This document shows positions 11,463 through 23,297 of a stretch of DNA of 64,000 nucleotides, one piece after another. Made by a program: the position numbers and the translations under genes. How positions within the stretch are numbered: the first letter of the stretch is position 1; each line of letters begins with the position of its first letter. Origin of the DNA: Setophaga petechia (Eukaryota > Chordata > Aves > Passeriformes > Parulidae); assembly GCA_024362935.1 (NCBI GenBank), contig JANCRA010000001.1, positions 58,556,930 to 58,620,929 on the forward strand, read 5' to 3'. Under the pieces are notes generated by a model that saw only the letters and a list, made by a program, of their open reading frames with translations, did no database searches and was not told the DNA's origin.

Positions 11463-14400
11463 AAAGAGCCTTCTGTTTTTGAGAAGGAGAGTTAAGCAGC
11501 TTTTCTGACTCAGCTAAATACAAAAATAATTTTTAAGCATGAGGTAACATTCTTGCTGCACTCCTAAGATTCACAATTTCTAGCTTTTTCCTTGAAATAA
11601 TTTTCCAGAATGATGAAAGTTTCATAGCTCATAAGAGAAGCAAATTAATAAGTCCACTCTCTTAGCCTGATTGTTTTATTAAAGACATATATAACATCTG
11701 CATTGAAATAAGGAGACTTCCAAAACACTGACAGTTCTTCTTTTCCTCTTCTGTTTTCAAATTCACACTTCTTACAAGTTTGCAAGCAGACAGGAGAATC
11801 AGAATTCAGCTGTTGTGCTAAAGCCAAAATGTCAATAAAATTGGAAAAGCTTAAAACACCATTTCTGTGTGAAGTGTGTCTAAAGCATCAGTGGCAGATT
11901 TCATGAAGAGTGAGACAGGACATGTGAATGAGAGCATGGACCACATGGGCTTCTTTTTTACTTGATGAAGAACTTCTTGAAGGAATGAGAATGTGTATAA
12001 AAAGTACAGGAGAAACAAGATATACTAAGCCCAGAAAAGGACCAAAGAGCTGAACTTGGAACACCCCCTGCATTTTCTTGCTATTACTGAAAAGTAAGAG
12101 TTTGTCCATGCAGGTTCAGACCTTTGTGTGAAAGGAACTTAGTCACTCAATACAAACAGTGAAGAGCAAGTGACTTGTCAAAAATCCTGACTCTTTGAAA
12201 GCTTTGTGTTTGACTTATCAATAACCAATGAAGAAATGCACAGCCACCCAGCTGGTTCATTGCTGAGCCAGACACTGCCAGCAGCGGACCAGTAATAAAG
12301 CAAATAAATCTAGATTTACTGACTTACTGCACCCCTGTAGTCAAAAATTCCATCGGTTCCTCATTTTCTGCTTTCTTCTCTGTTTGGTGCTTCACCTCTG
12401 AGAGCAAAGCCCACGATCCTGCAAAAGAGAAGCAATTGACGTAAGCACCGCTCACCTTGAGCACAATCTCAACGAGAAGAGCCAAAGAAAACAGGCTCTG
12501 CTACAGCTGGTTCGTGTTGAACACTGCAGCTTCACCCACTCCTCGTTACCACCAAGGAAAACCCAAGAAGTTTTTGCATACACCAATCTTTCACCAAGGT
12601 CAGCAGGAGACTCAGCTGAGGAAGGAACACAGGAAAGAGCTGTCAATCCACCTGCACACACCTGACCTGTTGGCAGGCCAAATACTGGAGACATTTCCAT
12701 GTTGAAAAGTTCTCACAGCACTATTTCTACTTAGAGGAAAGGATGAGGGAGAGCATGCAAGGTCTTTTGATACTAAAATGACCATTAGAAAAATAAGAAA
12801 ATGCATGAAATGTACCCTGTGTGGTTTGTTTCAAATGGTGTGTACCAGGAATACAAGCCAGGGTCATCCAGATGGAAAGGCTGCTGGTGGAACAGTGCTC
12901 CCCTAGAAAAATGAGGATTTGAACAAACCAAAAAAACCTCATTAGAGAGCAATGATTTTGTCAAATTCAAGTTTGTTTTCAAGAGCTAAGGGCAAAGTTC
13001 ATCTAAATGAAACTAATCTTAGCTCACAGCAATATAGTATTTGGAGCTAAGTGAAATGAGTATTTTCAGTCAATGTCCTGATCAATTTCATTTTATGGGG
13101 ACTTTCACTGTCTAGAAGAAAACCAAAGGTAAAAATGCTGCATTTCAATGAAATCAAATATTCCTTTTTTTCAGTAGCAAGTTTTCCATGGAATGCTCCT
13201 AGCTTGCTTATTCTCTTGCCACCTCAGATTACTCCTGACAGCAGCACTCACTAGCAATTTTAATTTCTTAGTTCTTAAGAAAGAAAAAATGCTTTGCTCA
13301 TGTTTGTTGCCACAGCTTTTAGCACAATGTCTTGGCATAGTCCTGTATCCTGCATGTACTGAAGCAATTTGGAGTCACACTATCTGGAAATTTTAAAAAA
13401 GGAAGGGAAAAAAGAAAGAGAGACAAGATAATGGGGAAGAAAACTATTGACAGTAAACTTAATGGTGATTGCATTTACCAAAAATGTTACCAGTGTGTTT
13501 CCTCCAAGCATCTCCTTCTCTAAACACCTCCCTATAACAAGCTGAAAGGATGCATGTCCCTCTTGCTGCCTTGTAGGCTATTTTTTGTAATTCAGTAACA
13601 ATTAAGCAAATTCATTGGTATTATTTTTCCTTCCTTCCAACAAATAGCAGCCATTTTTTGTTGCCAGGAACAATCTAATTTATTTTACTAGAGAGTCCAA
13701 GTACTCTGGAGAATAAACCTGCACATGGCACCCAAAGGGCTGTAAGGAAGCATTCCCTGAGATTGCAGCTTCAGTGTCTCCTTGGGTGTAAGTCAAGTAT
13801 GACTTCTTCATTTTTCCTTCATTGCAACACAAGCAATGAAAGTAACAGACAGGACTGAAGTCTGAGGGTCATGAGAGAAGACTTCAAACATTTTGTGATT
13901 ATTCCAAAGAGTGTTCCCATTTTCTTGTGGTCAGATGTCTCGTGTCACTGTTTTCCCAAGTGATGCCATCACTTTAACCAAAAGACCACAACTATTCAAA
14001 GCACACTCCCAAAAATTACTCAGCTCCACTGAGTCTGAAAACTGAAATTGCCTTATGCCATGTTGGGGTGAATGTTGATTCTGGGACCTTGGATTGGGGT
14101 TTTTTTGGGTTGAATAACTCATTTTTTAAGCGACTCATACTTTTTTACTTGCAACTCTCTGCAGATGGAACAAATTTTATTGTATTTATTTCCAAACAGA
14201 TAATTTCTAAGCTGACTGAAATCTTTGTTATGAAGTTCACACAGATCCAAGAACAAAAGCCTGCAGGCAATTTGTAGGATGAAGAGCATTTTCTGCTCCT
14301 GGTAAGGCCAAGAGGAGCTCTTTCTGCCTTTCAGAAGCTGTGATGACCTCAAAGGCTTATCAATTGAACAAATCTCTGGGGGTGGAAGGAGTCACACAAT

Positions 14401-15920
14401 TGTAATCTTTGTCCAGGATCATGCCTGCCACTAAAAAGCCAGGAGATTTTTTCCCCCTCAGCAGAGGTAAGATCAAATTGCTTTAAGAGTTGGGTCCCAA
14501 ACTCAAAATAAAGCCCCTCCTGTCTCCTTATATGTTAGATATAAAATACCAGAACCAGTGAATCCACCACCAGTCACTCACTTTTTGGGAATTGTTGTGT
14601 GTTCAGGAGTCCCACTTAGTAAGGTGACAGTGAAACCACAGTCTCTGCAGTCCCATCAATGCTCTCACAAAAGGTCAGCTGGGACCTGAAACTGAAAAAC
14701 AGAAATGATGGCCAAACACACGGATTTCAGAGCCATTTGCCAAGGTTATGCCTGAGTAATACAAACACCTTCCTTTCAGCTATCAGCAGTGTGTGTGTGT
14801 ATGTTCACGTCCTGATTCCCAGCAGTGGGCACAGGTGAAAAACCTCTAACTCTGGGGAAGGGAAAAAAAAAAAAACCTGAGGACTCCTAAATGTTAAATT
14901 TAGGTGAAGATGCAGGAAGGTAGGCAGGAAGATAACTGAGCATCATTTGCTATAGATCATTATTTTAAATGTGAATTTTCACATCTCAAAAGGTATTACA
15001 GAAAGGAGCACACAACAACATGTGATGTGTGCCACAATGCAGCTGGCAAAATGGAGTTGGGATTCTCCATGACACAAGGACACTTCTATCTCTTACATCT
15101 TCTGTTATTATTTTCAAGGGCATATGGACTGAAAACATTTCAAAACTTGAGAAACACACAGGGAAATTGAAGGAAATAAAATATCTGATAGATATAAAGC
15201 TTATCTTGCACAAAACTGCAGCTTGAAATTTGGTTTCTACCTCCAGCAAATATGTTTGTATTTCATGACAGAGCTGGATCCACAGGAGGAGTTATAGGTG
15301 CTAGGGAGCACCACCTCATATAGACAGGGAATACTATGAAGCATACTGGTATAGGTAAAAACGTAACATGATGAAGATGAGAGGATATCAGCAATCCACA
15401 CCCTCTGACTTCAGTCTGTACTAGGTAGCAGTGACTCGACATTTTACAGATCAGAACATAAACCATTCCAAATGAAAACCCCGGAGGAAATAAGATTGCT
15501 ACTTCAGAGATTGGCCATGTTAAATGGTTTCTAGACCATGATCAAAGTTCACCTTACTCTTGTATCTGGGACACATCCTCCAAGGTAATTCTCGTGCACT
15601 TAGGAGAAGTCCTCACTTGTTGAAGTGAGACATCTCTTGTTTAATTGTCTTGTAGCTCTCCTGGGCCTGTTGCCAGTGAATGGCTCCCACTACAGGTGCC
15701 AAGCCAAATAAATACCTGCCGTGGAAAGGCACACAGCCAAAGTCTGAAACAAAGGAGCCAAATAATTTCCTGCATGTAATGAATTAAGGACTGGATAATG
15801 TGAAGGCAATTGAGCCATAAGGTTTATTGTCTTTATGTACCTATTCAGGGCCTGCCTTAGCTGGGAGTGCTTTCTGTGTCCCAGTAACCCCGAGACCCAG
15901 GCTAAGGACACTGAGAGATT

Positions 15921-15940
15921 TCACAGAATCACAGAATCCT
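15921..15940 (-). mobile_element. CR1 LINE 3' terminus (minus orientation)
   Basis: TCACAGAATCACAGAATC is the reverse complement of the CR1 terminal octamer repeat (ATTCTGTG)n. How far the body extends to the right is unclear. Confidence 0.55.
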
Positions 15941-16087
15941 GGTGTATCTTCACAGCTTCTGCTAAAGAGCTGGGTGAGTTGAATGGGAACTTCAGTGAGG
16001 CAAATACAAACCTTGTGGTGAGCTCTGTCCCAGCTACACTGACACCACAACTTAAAATAACTAATTTAAACTTAATTCAAAATTACC

Positions 16088-16128
16088 TTCAAGGTCTCTT
16101 TCCAATCCAAGCCATTTCATGATTCTAT
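16088..16128 (+). mobile_element. CR1 LINE 3' terminus (plus orientation)
   Basis: The blocks 'caaggtctctttccaatcc' and 'catttcatgattctat' match the classic CR1 3' end (AAGGTCCCTTCCAACCC...ATGATTCTATG) with a few substitutions. It lies 150 bp from an oppositely oriented CR1 end. Confidence 0.65.
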
Positions 16129-17949
16129 CTGTTCCACCTGCACTCAGTGCATGGCAAACTTATCTTTAATGAAAGAGGGCAGCAGGCAGGGAAAAATTCA
16201 GATTTCTAAAGTGATGCTGTCTATTCCCTATCTTTTCTGTACTTGCTAAAGGCATTTTGTCAAAGGTGGTAAAGGGAAATAGGGCAGAGGTTACAATTGA
16301 AGAAAATTACTCTGCAGCTCAGCCTTGTTGCTGCTGTCATCTAGACTGAAGAGACCTTACATTTCCACAGAAGGGAGATAGAGGCAATCTGAAGTCTGCA
16401 GGTACAAAGCCTTGCTCAGGCAGATGGCCTTGCATGTTGAAATAGCCCCAGAGACATCCATTTCCCTCGTTCCAAGCCTGTTTGTGCAAGCCCTGACTCA
16501 GAGGACCAGGCTCTGTACCATCTGCTGCACCACAGCATGTCCATGACTTGACTGCTGCTCTGAGGGAGAGCTGGCTGCAGAGTTTCACACATTGCTGTTC
16601 CATGTCTAAAAACAGCTTCACACTCTAGACCCCAGGAGACATCTGGAATTTCCTAAGCAGTAACCACTGTGGAATGAGTCTGATGGGTCAGTTCTTATGA
16701 GCAGTCATGCAAGCATAAAGCCAAGTGCTGTCACGTAAGCTGTCCTTACTCATGTGTACTGTCCAAGAGCAGTGTGTAATCTGACTGCGCACGAGTGACA
16801 ATGAGGGATCTGCTCCCCACATCACACTGAGCTGGATCTGCCAATGATAATTGCAATGACCCGGAGCAGACTGTGCACCATCCTACCTGCTTGTTGCCTC
16901 AGTTTGCTGCAGCTGGGCGAATCCTTCTTCTTGCAAAGAACATGGCACTTCCTTGGGACAACCATATGGGGAACTTCCAGTCCAAGGCTTGTGTGGCTAT
17001 AACCTGGAGGGAATGGTGATTCCACCTCCATCATCTCAAGGGATCTCAGTGAAGGTTTCTAATTAGTGGCTGCCCCTAAGCTGACCATGTAGCTTCTTTA
17101 AGACCAAGCTAAAAGCCAGATGCTCCCAAGGATATCGTTACCAAACTGCATCTGGATAGAGGTCCAAATTAGTCATTAGAAATTCCCTGAAAACATGGGA
17201 CAATCACCATTTGCTTGTGACATAAAATCTTCCTGCAGGTCTGATCTCCTGAGGGACTAAGTCAGCAGCTGTATGAAACAGCTAGGCCATAGATGATGGA
17301 GCCCAGGAATGAGAGTCTTTGTGTCCCATCAGCTTGCTATCTCCTTAATCCCTTTTTAGGGCTGCTTTATATGCTGTATCTTATCTGGTTTGAGTCCTGA
17401 CTTGGTTTTGCTCTCAGACAGTTCATCTAATCTAAGGCATTCAGGCAAATGGGGCAAGACACACGGCTGTCTGATCCTGGAACAAATTGATTGCTGGACC
17501 CCACTCATGTTCACAAAAGTCTGTGCAAGAAAACAGATTTGCTAAAAAAAAAAAAACCACCCAAAAACAAGCCAACCAAAAACCAAGACAAATAAAGTGC
17601 AATATTCTATTTTGTACTAACTTATTACAAAAGAAAGTGAGCTGACCATAACTGATCTAAACCTGTGTGCAAATAAAATGTAGAAAACCTGCATCTCGTT
17701 TTCATTAAAAGCTCATGGGAAACTGCTATTTTGCTTCTTTATAACTGAACTTAGCAAAATGCCTTGACAGGAATGAAGACAGGGAGTGACCTCTGTGTGT
17801 GAAAGAGTGGAACAGAAGGCTGTCAGTAGTAGAGTGTACGTATGGAAATCCGAGGAAAAAAGATTTCCGGTTTTCAAAAACTAGGTGAATGAAGGGGTGC
17901 TCAGGAGAGCAATGCCCACAGAGTAAGAGTGCGTGGTTGCACATGGTTC

Positions 17950-18720
17950 GGCAGCAAGGCAAGCTCCAGAACCCAAATTCCCCTTTGGCTCAGCACCCTG
18001 CACCCTGCAAGCTAACGGAGAGCCCTCACAAAAAGCCGTCGCTCCTTTCGGAGAATGGGGTCCCAGCAGACCCTGGGGGGTTCTCGGGACGGTGCAGCGC
18101 CACATTTCCCTCGCTCCCGGACCTGAAGCAGCCGCTGTGCCGGGAGCGGCCGCTCTTTTCTCTCCGCCCTGCTCCTTTAGCGGCACACACCCATCGGTGG
18201 AAAGAGGCCAATGGGGCACTGCCCCCTGGCTACACTCCGGAAAATTACCCGGCAGCTCCCGGCCGGGAATAAAAGCACGGGAGGGAAAGGGGGCTGCCTC
18301 GCCGGCTCCTGCACCCTCTCCGCCGCCAGCACCAGCCATGAACCCGCACCTCCGTCTCCTCCTCCTCCTGGCCGCCGCCGCTCTATGCCAGGGTAAGCGA
18401 CCGAGCCGGGGTTACCCATTCGTCCGCGGCCGGGCCTCGGTAGGAGTGCGCGGGGGGCCGGGGGGTTTCGGGGGACCCCGGAGCCGAGGCTCAGAAGGCT
18501 CCTCCCGCCTGCCAGGTGCGCCGCTGGCCGGCGAGCTGCGCTGCCGCTGCGTGCGGACCGTGTCCGAGGTGATCCCGCCGCGGCGCCTGGCCCGCCTGGA
18601 GTTCCTCGCCGAGGGGCCGCACTGCGCCGTGCCCGAGGTCATGTAAGTGCCCGGCCCCGACCCCGGCCCCGGCCCCTGCTCCGGCTCTGGCTTCACCCCC
18701 TCCCTGTCTCGCCCGCAGAG
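17950..18720 (+). promoter_or_regulatory. CpG island and core promoter of the CXCL8L1-like gene
   Basis: A sharp rise in GC and CpG begins near 17990 and runs through exons 1-3. A TATA-like AATAAAAG sits at about 18268-18275, some 65 bases before the start codon, with a kB-like GGAAAATTACC at 18239-18249 (imperfect). This differs from the AT-rich, non-CpG promoter of the upstream CXCL8. Confidence 0.6.
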
Positions 18721-19449
18721 CCACGATGAAGCAGGGACAGATGATCTGTCTGGACCCCGTCGCTCCCTGGGTCAAGCTCCTGGTCACCAGGATCCTCCGC
18801 AGGTGCGTGCCGGGCCAGCTGTCACCAGAATTTGGGACCAAACTTACCTTCTCAAACCCAAGAATAATGAGCCACATTCTGTTATTGATTCCTGTAGGAA
18901 AATCTGGTTAGCTACACCAAAAATGTGTCCGGAAAGTGGTTTCTGTGCTGGGGAACAGACAACCCAGCAGGTTGTCAGGGAGAGTATCCACAACAAATGC
19001 CTGATTAATTGCAAATCTAGCCACAGTACGTTCCATCATCACCATCAGGCATCTTCTCCACACCTCCTATGCTTCGGCCAAACACTATGTACATGGCACG
19101 AACGGAACGGGACACTCTGGTCAGCGTCTGAGAGGTTTATTCAAGCATCAGTCTCATTACATTGTTACAACAATGGAGACAAACAGATGCAACCTTCTCG
19201 CTGGATCAAGCAGAATACTGTTCTTTTCTCACGTTTGCATTACTAATTTTTCTGCTGCTTTAGCATTTAACTATCTTTGCTTTCTTAGGCCTGCTTTTTC
19301 CTACCTTTCTTAAAACTCTCTGATTTTTAAGATTCCCACACTCCTATGGGATTTATTATCTGGTGTATGCAAGAAAACTTATGGAAAAACTTCCTGGCTG
19401 GCTTTACAATTTGAATTCTGCCTATTGCAGTTCAGCCAACAAGCTGTGA
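18338..19449 (+). CDS. CXCL8L1: Second ELR+ CXC chemokine, K60/CXCL8L1-like
   Basis: Four coding exons: 18338-18392, 18516-18642, 18719-18802 and 19431-19449 (55+127+84+19 = 285 nt, 94 aa). Intron phases 1, 2, 2 and the 84-nt third exon are the same as in the upstream CXCL8, which supports duplication. Residues 1-18 are a Leu/Ala-rich signal peptide; E25-L26-R27 precedes C28-R-C30, then GPHC (C55) and C71, followed by a DPVAPWVKLLVTRIL helix. The ELR motif predicts a secreted ligand for CXCR1/2-like receptors. The fourth exon adds only S-S-A-N-K-L; its acceptor (CCTATTGCAG) is the first good one giving a short in-frame tail, but this exon is the least certain part. Exons 1-3 are very GC-rich. 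Assignment to K60/CXCLi1 is by resemblance and position; other ELR+ names are possible. Confidence 0.85.
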
Positions 19450-20416
19450 GCGTGGGAAGGAACACCTCGGAATGAAGTTACCTGTTTGCCACAAGATCCC
19501 AGGAAACAGATGCTGTGAGGACACAATAGCTCAACTCTCTAGTTTTGGTGGGTTTGTAGATCAGATGTTCTATGTTTCATTCCCTTTTCTCATAGTTGTT
19601 ATTGCCTAATCCTATGTATGGTTTTATTGACCGACACAAAGTGATTGAATCCATTTGATAAGACAGTGGAAGCTTTGCTGGACGCCTCTCAGCAGCCTTC
19701 TCAGAACTTACTCCACCTTTGTGCAAACTCCTTCTTGCCAAATTCTGTTTGCCAATAAGTTCCTATAAAATATTAATATCTGAAAAGAGGATGAATGCAT
19801 CATGAAGATGATTTTGTAAATGTCTGCAGAGAGTGTGAGAGGAGAGGTTTGGGTGGATTGTGCTGATATTTGGGGGTAATCCTTCCATTAGTAATAACAG
19901 GAGTGCTGGCTGGCGCTTAACATTTCAGTGCCTGTCCAGGATTACATGGGAATAAAACCTGGTTCAGGCAAGAATATTTTGCTAAATCTCTTTTTTCTAC
20001 TCCAACTCTCCAGCCTTCAATGCAGAATGCCTTGGACCTTTTTGCACAATGTACTGGCTAATGAAATCACAAATTTTGCCCCTGAAGTCTTTTTCCCCTA
20101 TTCAATACTTAGAAGGATTTAATAATTTCTATGAAATTGTGAGGGTTTGTGCCGTGACTGGTTTGGATTTTAACCAGATAATGTTGAGGTTGGTTAGCTG
20201 GTTTGTTTTTAAATGAGTTTACATTACAATATTTGGTATTTATGCACAAGATCTAAAGGAACAGTAAATGTTCTGGAGAGACTTAGACATTTTATGTCTA
20301 CTTGTATGACATAGTGTCATAACTCATAAAGAATAACTAATATTCATTATTCTGCTTTGGAAAATTGTATGTAAAGAAGTGGATTTCTCATGATAATGTA
20401 ATGAAATGTATAATGC

Positions 20417-20422
20417 AATAAA
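20417..20422 (+). terminator. Polyadenylation signal for the CXCL8L1-like gene
   Basis: AATAAA about 970 bases after the stop codon, followed by a GT/T-rich stretch (TGTTCTCCTGTTG, then TTTTTGTG). The 3' UTR has only two scattered ATTTA motifs (about 20114 and 20238), unlike the cluster in CXCL8. Confidence 0.55.
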
Positions 20423-20439
20423 AATGTTCTCCTGTTGAA

Positions 20440-22850
20440 AAAGATCCCAGGTTTTTGTGAATGCCGTGTTAACTGGAGCTGTGTACCTGCGTCAGTTGGG
20501 CTAGTGGGATGCAGGGAAGCAGCGACCTCTGTGTAGCCAGGGATCCCTGGACACGCCTGCAGACCAGTTCTCTCTGAAGTGTCAGGTGCACTTTGTGCCA
20601 AGCAAACATGTTTCTGTATTCAGGGGCACATTACTTAATCCCTCTGATGTGAAGCTGATCTGAGCTGCTTGAAGAGAGATTAACCCCAGGACGGATGTAT
20701 GGAGCCCAGGCACACCCCTGGAATCTGCTGGAGTTTCTATTCTTACTATTCTCTAGCCCACCTTGAAGTGGGCTGTGTTTAAAGTTAAACGCATTTTGCT
20801 GGGTGGGAAGGAGTAACAGTGTTTGCTTTGGTAGGAAACAGTAAAAGTTTGCAACAGTAAATTTGTTTCCAGAAGAAAAATGGTTCGGGTCCCAGCTGTA
20901 ACAAGGATCTCAGGCACTTCTGAAAGCCAAGAATCCCCTTTTCTGGATTCCTCAGTGCACATTTCTAGGACAAACAATCTCTCTGTCACTAGGTACACGG
21001 TACTTGTTTAGTGACAAATCTACTGAAATGAAATGAAATGCACATGAAATCTGACAAAACCTTATGTGAAAGCACACCCACATCCTGGCCTTGCTGACAT
21101 GGGGCAGTCATGAGTGTTCTCCTGTGACACCTGAGGAAAGTCAGCTCATCCCCAGAACATGGGACAGACAAATGAAGGTAATATGGAAATCTGTCTCCTT
21201 TACACACCCATGAGTAGAGAGCATGAAATGTTCTTCCATTTCCTTGTGAATTTCCTTGTACGTTTTTTTCCCTGTAAAAAAAAGGGTGAGTTTTTTCCCC
21301 TGCCATTTAAAGGTGACCTGAGACTGTTGCTCCCTCTTCAGAACCTTGAGAAAGTCCTGCCTGCCCTGGCCATCTCTCAACTAACTCTAGTGTGTCTGCA
21401 CACATAATGGCTTTCCCCCTGGGAGTGGTGTCTGTCTGAAATGACCATATTGCCCTGTTACACTATGTCTGTCTCTGGAGCAGCCCAGACAGCTACACAC
21501 AGTTTCACTTTACCAGAGAAGCAGATATTTGCAAAATCCCAGGGCAGATTTTTCACTTTCCCTGCCTAGTACAAACCAAAGACTGTGACTAAAACACTAA
21601 CAATAACCAGATTCTTTCAAAAACTGAAAAGTATAATTCACCAGCAGCAATAGATGCCTATTTAATATGCTCTTTTTGAAAGCTGTGGCTCAGTAAAAAC
21701 TTCTACAGTTCTTCCCTTCTGCTCTATGTCATATGTTTTTCTTCACATGCAAGTTAATCGACTAAAACAGCAATGGAAGTATCTTGTGCAACTCCGGATT
21801 TTTGCCTCCCACCCAGTTTTCAGCAGGAAAGTACATTGCCCAACAAAAAATGCTAGTAAAACAGGACACTTCAAAAGCCTCCCAGGTTTTTAAAGTCCTC
21901 ATGGGGTCCAGGAATTGTTATCATCTGTTCTTTGAAATTGTCAAGATATTAAGCATGAATAAAGTTAATCTTCACAGCACCCTAAGGGATTCACATAAGT
22001 GCCTGTAGATAAGTCAAATGTACAAAGTCACAGTAAGCCTATTATTGCAACTTAAAACTATGTTTTACACTTGAAATTGTTTGGGTTTTTTATTTTGCTT
22101 TTGTTTTGGTTGGTTGGTTTGGGTTTTTTGGTTGTTTGTTTGTTTTTCCCCCTGGAAATGAAAAGAGAGTTTCGTTTCCATGTAAAGTTCCAGCTTTGAG
22201 TAAATAGCATATTTTGTCCTCACTGGTAATGAGCTTGATAAACTGAAAACACTTATAAAATACTTGAAGGAATGACTAGGAAATTGCTTAGTTCTCAATA
22301 GCTGAAGACCATGGAACCAAATGCTTTCTTGGAGAAAATAAACATGCTTACTCTGCAAAGGTAAAATTATGACAATCAAAAATTATGATTGTCACCATCT
22401 GAATAACATGTCAGTCGTTTGTAAAGACCTCTCTAGGAAGGCAGGAAAAGTCCTTGAAAAATATATTCCATTTAACATCAAAAATAGAGGAACACTTCTG
22501 CAAAAACCCAGCCAAACACCTTGTTCCGTAGACCTGAGCTCCGTGTCCTCTTCCATACAAAAAGAGTACACTCAGAAGCTATTACCCTCCAAGATAGCAA
22601 CAATTATTATAGAGCTTGGGGGTTTTCACCACTACTATTTGATTAAAGTGGCTGAACACATTTCAAATGAAGGTGCTACACTTAAAGAGGTTTCCACAGA
22701 AATAAAAAGTAGATTATTCTGCCCTCTGCAGAAACGGCGTGTCTCAAAAAAGAAATAGCAGACAGGTTTTCTCAAAGCTCCCCTACGGACTGCGGAGATT
22801 TACCTTAAGGATGAGCTTCTCCCGCCCTCAGCTCCGCCCACCCCTCAGCA
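20440..22850. other. Intergenic region
   Basis: No gene supported. A T-rich low-complexity run of TTTGG/TTTGTTTG units lies at about 22080-22150. The 129-codon open frame at 22369-22758 has no recognisable family and AT-rich chance composition. Confidence 0.6.
22080..22150. repeat. T/G-rich low-complexity tract
   Basis: An irregular run of TTTTGG, TTGG and TGTTTG units. It could be an old reverse-strand A-rich tail or plain simple sequence. Confidence 0.7.
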
Positions 22851-23297
22851 CCGCCCGTCCCTCGGCATCTCCGGTCCCTCAGCCGCCACCTGGATCTCTC
22901 TGTCTGTCCCCAAGCGATGTCCCTTCCCCCTGTGGGGTCCGGCCGACATGGCTGCGGCCACCTCAGGGCTCTTCTCCCTCTGCTCCGCTCCACTGCTCCC
23001 GGCTTGGGCACCGCTGAGAGGCTGGCGAACCTTCCTTCGCCTTCCACCCGGCGCCCCGCGCCGGCTGACGCGCCAGCAGCGCCCCTCGCAGCGCCGCCAG
23101 GTACGCGGCGCCCACCAGGGAGGTTTCCTCCTCGCTCCTTCCTCCTCACCCTCCTCACCCTCCTCGTCCCCCTCACGCTGAGGCGGGAAGCGCGCGGCGG
23201 GCAAAAAGGGCGGGAAACGCCTGAGGGGACGGCGAGGAGCATTTGATCAGTGTTTGGTGAGGGACCGAACGCGGCATAAAGGTTCTGGTACTGCTTT
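22851..23297 (+). repeat. Inverted-repeat arm A (duplicated MTHFD2L first-exon/CpG region)
   Basis: The reverse complement of this segment matches 24603-25652, apart from the LTR inserted in the latter, at high identity: long stretches differ by only scattered substitutions and small gaps. Shared landmarks are the exon with its start codon and GTACxC donor, the polypyrimidine 'ctcctcaccctcctc' intron start, and the outer sequence 'ggaccgaacgcggc'. It is a CpG island and is also a more distant relative of the true MTHFD2L exon 1 region at 26280-26640. Confidence 0.85.
22948..23100 (+). pseudogene. Extra copy A of MTHFD2L exon 1 (mitochondrial leader-like)
   Basis: Open from the ATG for 51 codons to a consensus donor CGCCAG|GTACGC. 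The peptide (MAAATSGLFSLCSAPLLPAW, then an Arg-rich part) aligns with the true exon 1 at 26394-26530 ([12 protein letters not shown]...[12 protein letters not shown]). The exon is 153 nt against 137 nt. Because of that it ends in phase 0, whereas MTHFD2L exon 2 needs phase 2. Joined to exon 2 (28845, which begins TGAC) it would hit TGA at once. It is therefore not a usable coding first exon in its homologous frame. It could be an alternative non-coding first exon, or part of an upstream promoter. An overlapping frame from ATG 22917 does end in phase 2. Confidence 0.7.

Larger units (their letters stand above)
8800..17900. other. Intergenic region between the two chemokine genes
   Basis: About 9 kb with no coding exon I can support. 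I looked for a further CXC chemokine by its usual marks (an ELR-CxC exon, and an exon ending in the APWV helix) and saw neither on the + strand. Present are CR1 3' ends at 15921-15940 and 16088-16128, a tandem duplication at 11426-11462, a TG run near 14790-14803, and A-rich tracts near 14865 and 17545-17585. Confidence 0.6.

Noticed and set aside
17881..18339. 152-codon minus-strand frame over the CXCL8L1 promoter
   Set aside because: It mirrors the GC-rich CpG island where stops are rare, and has no domain.
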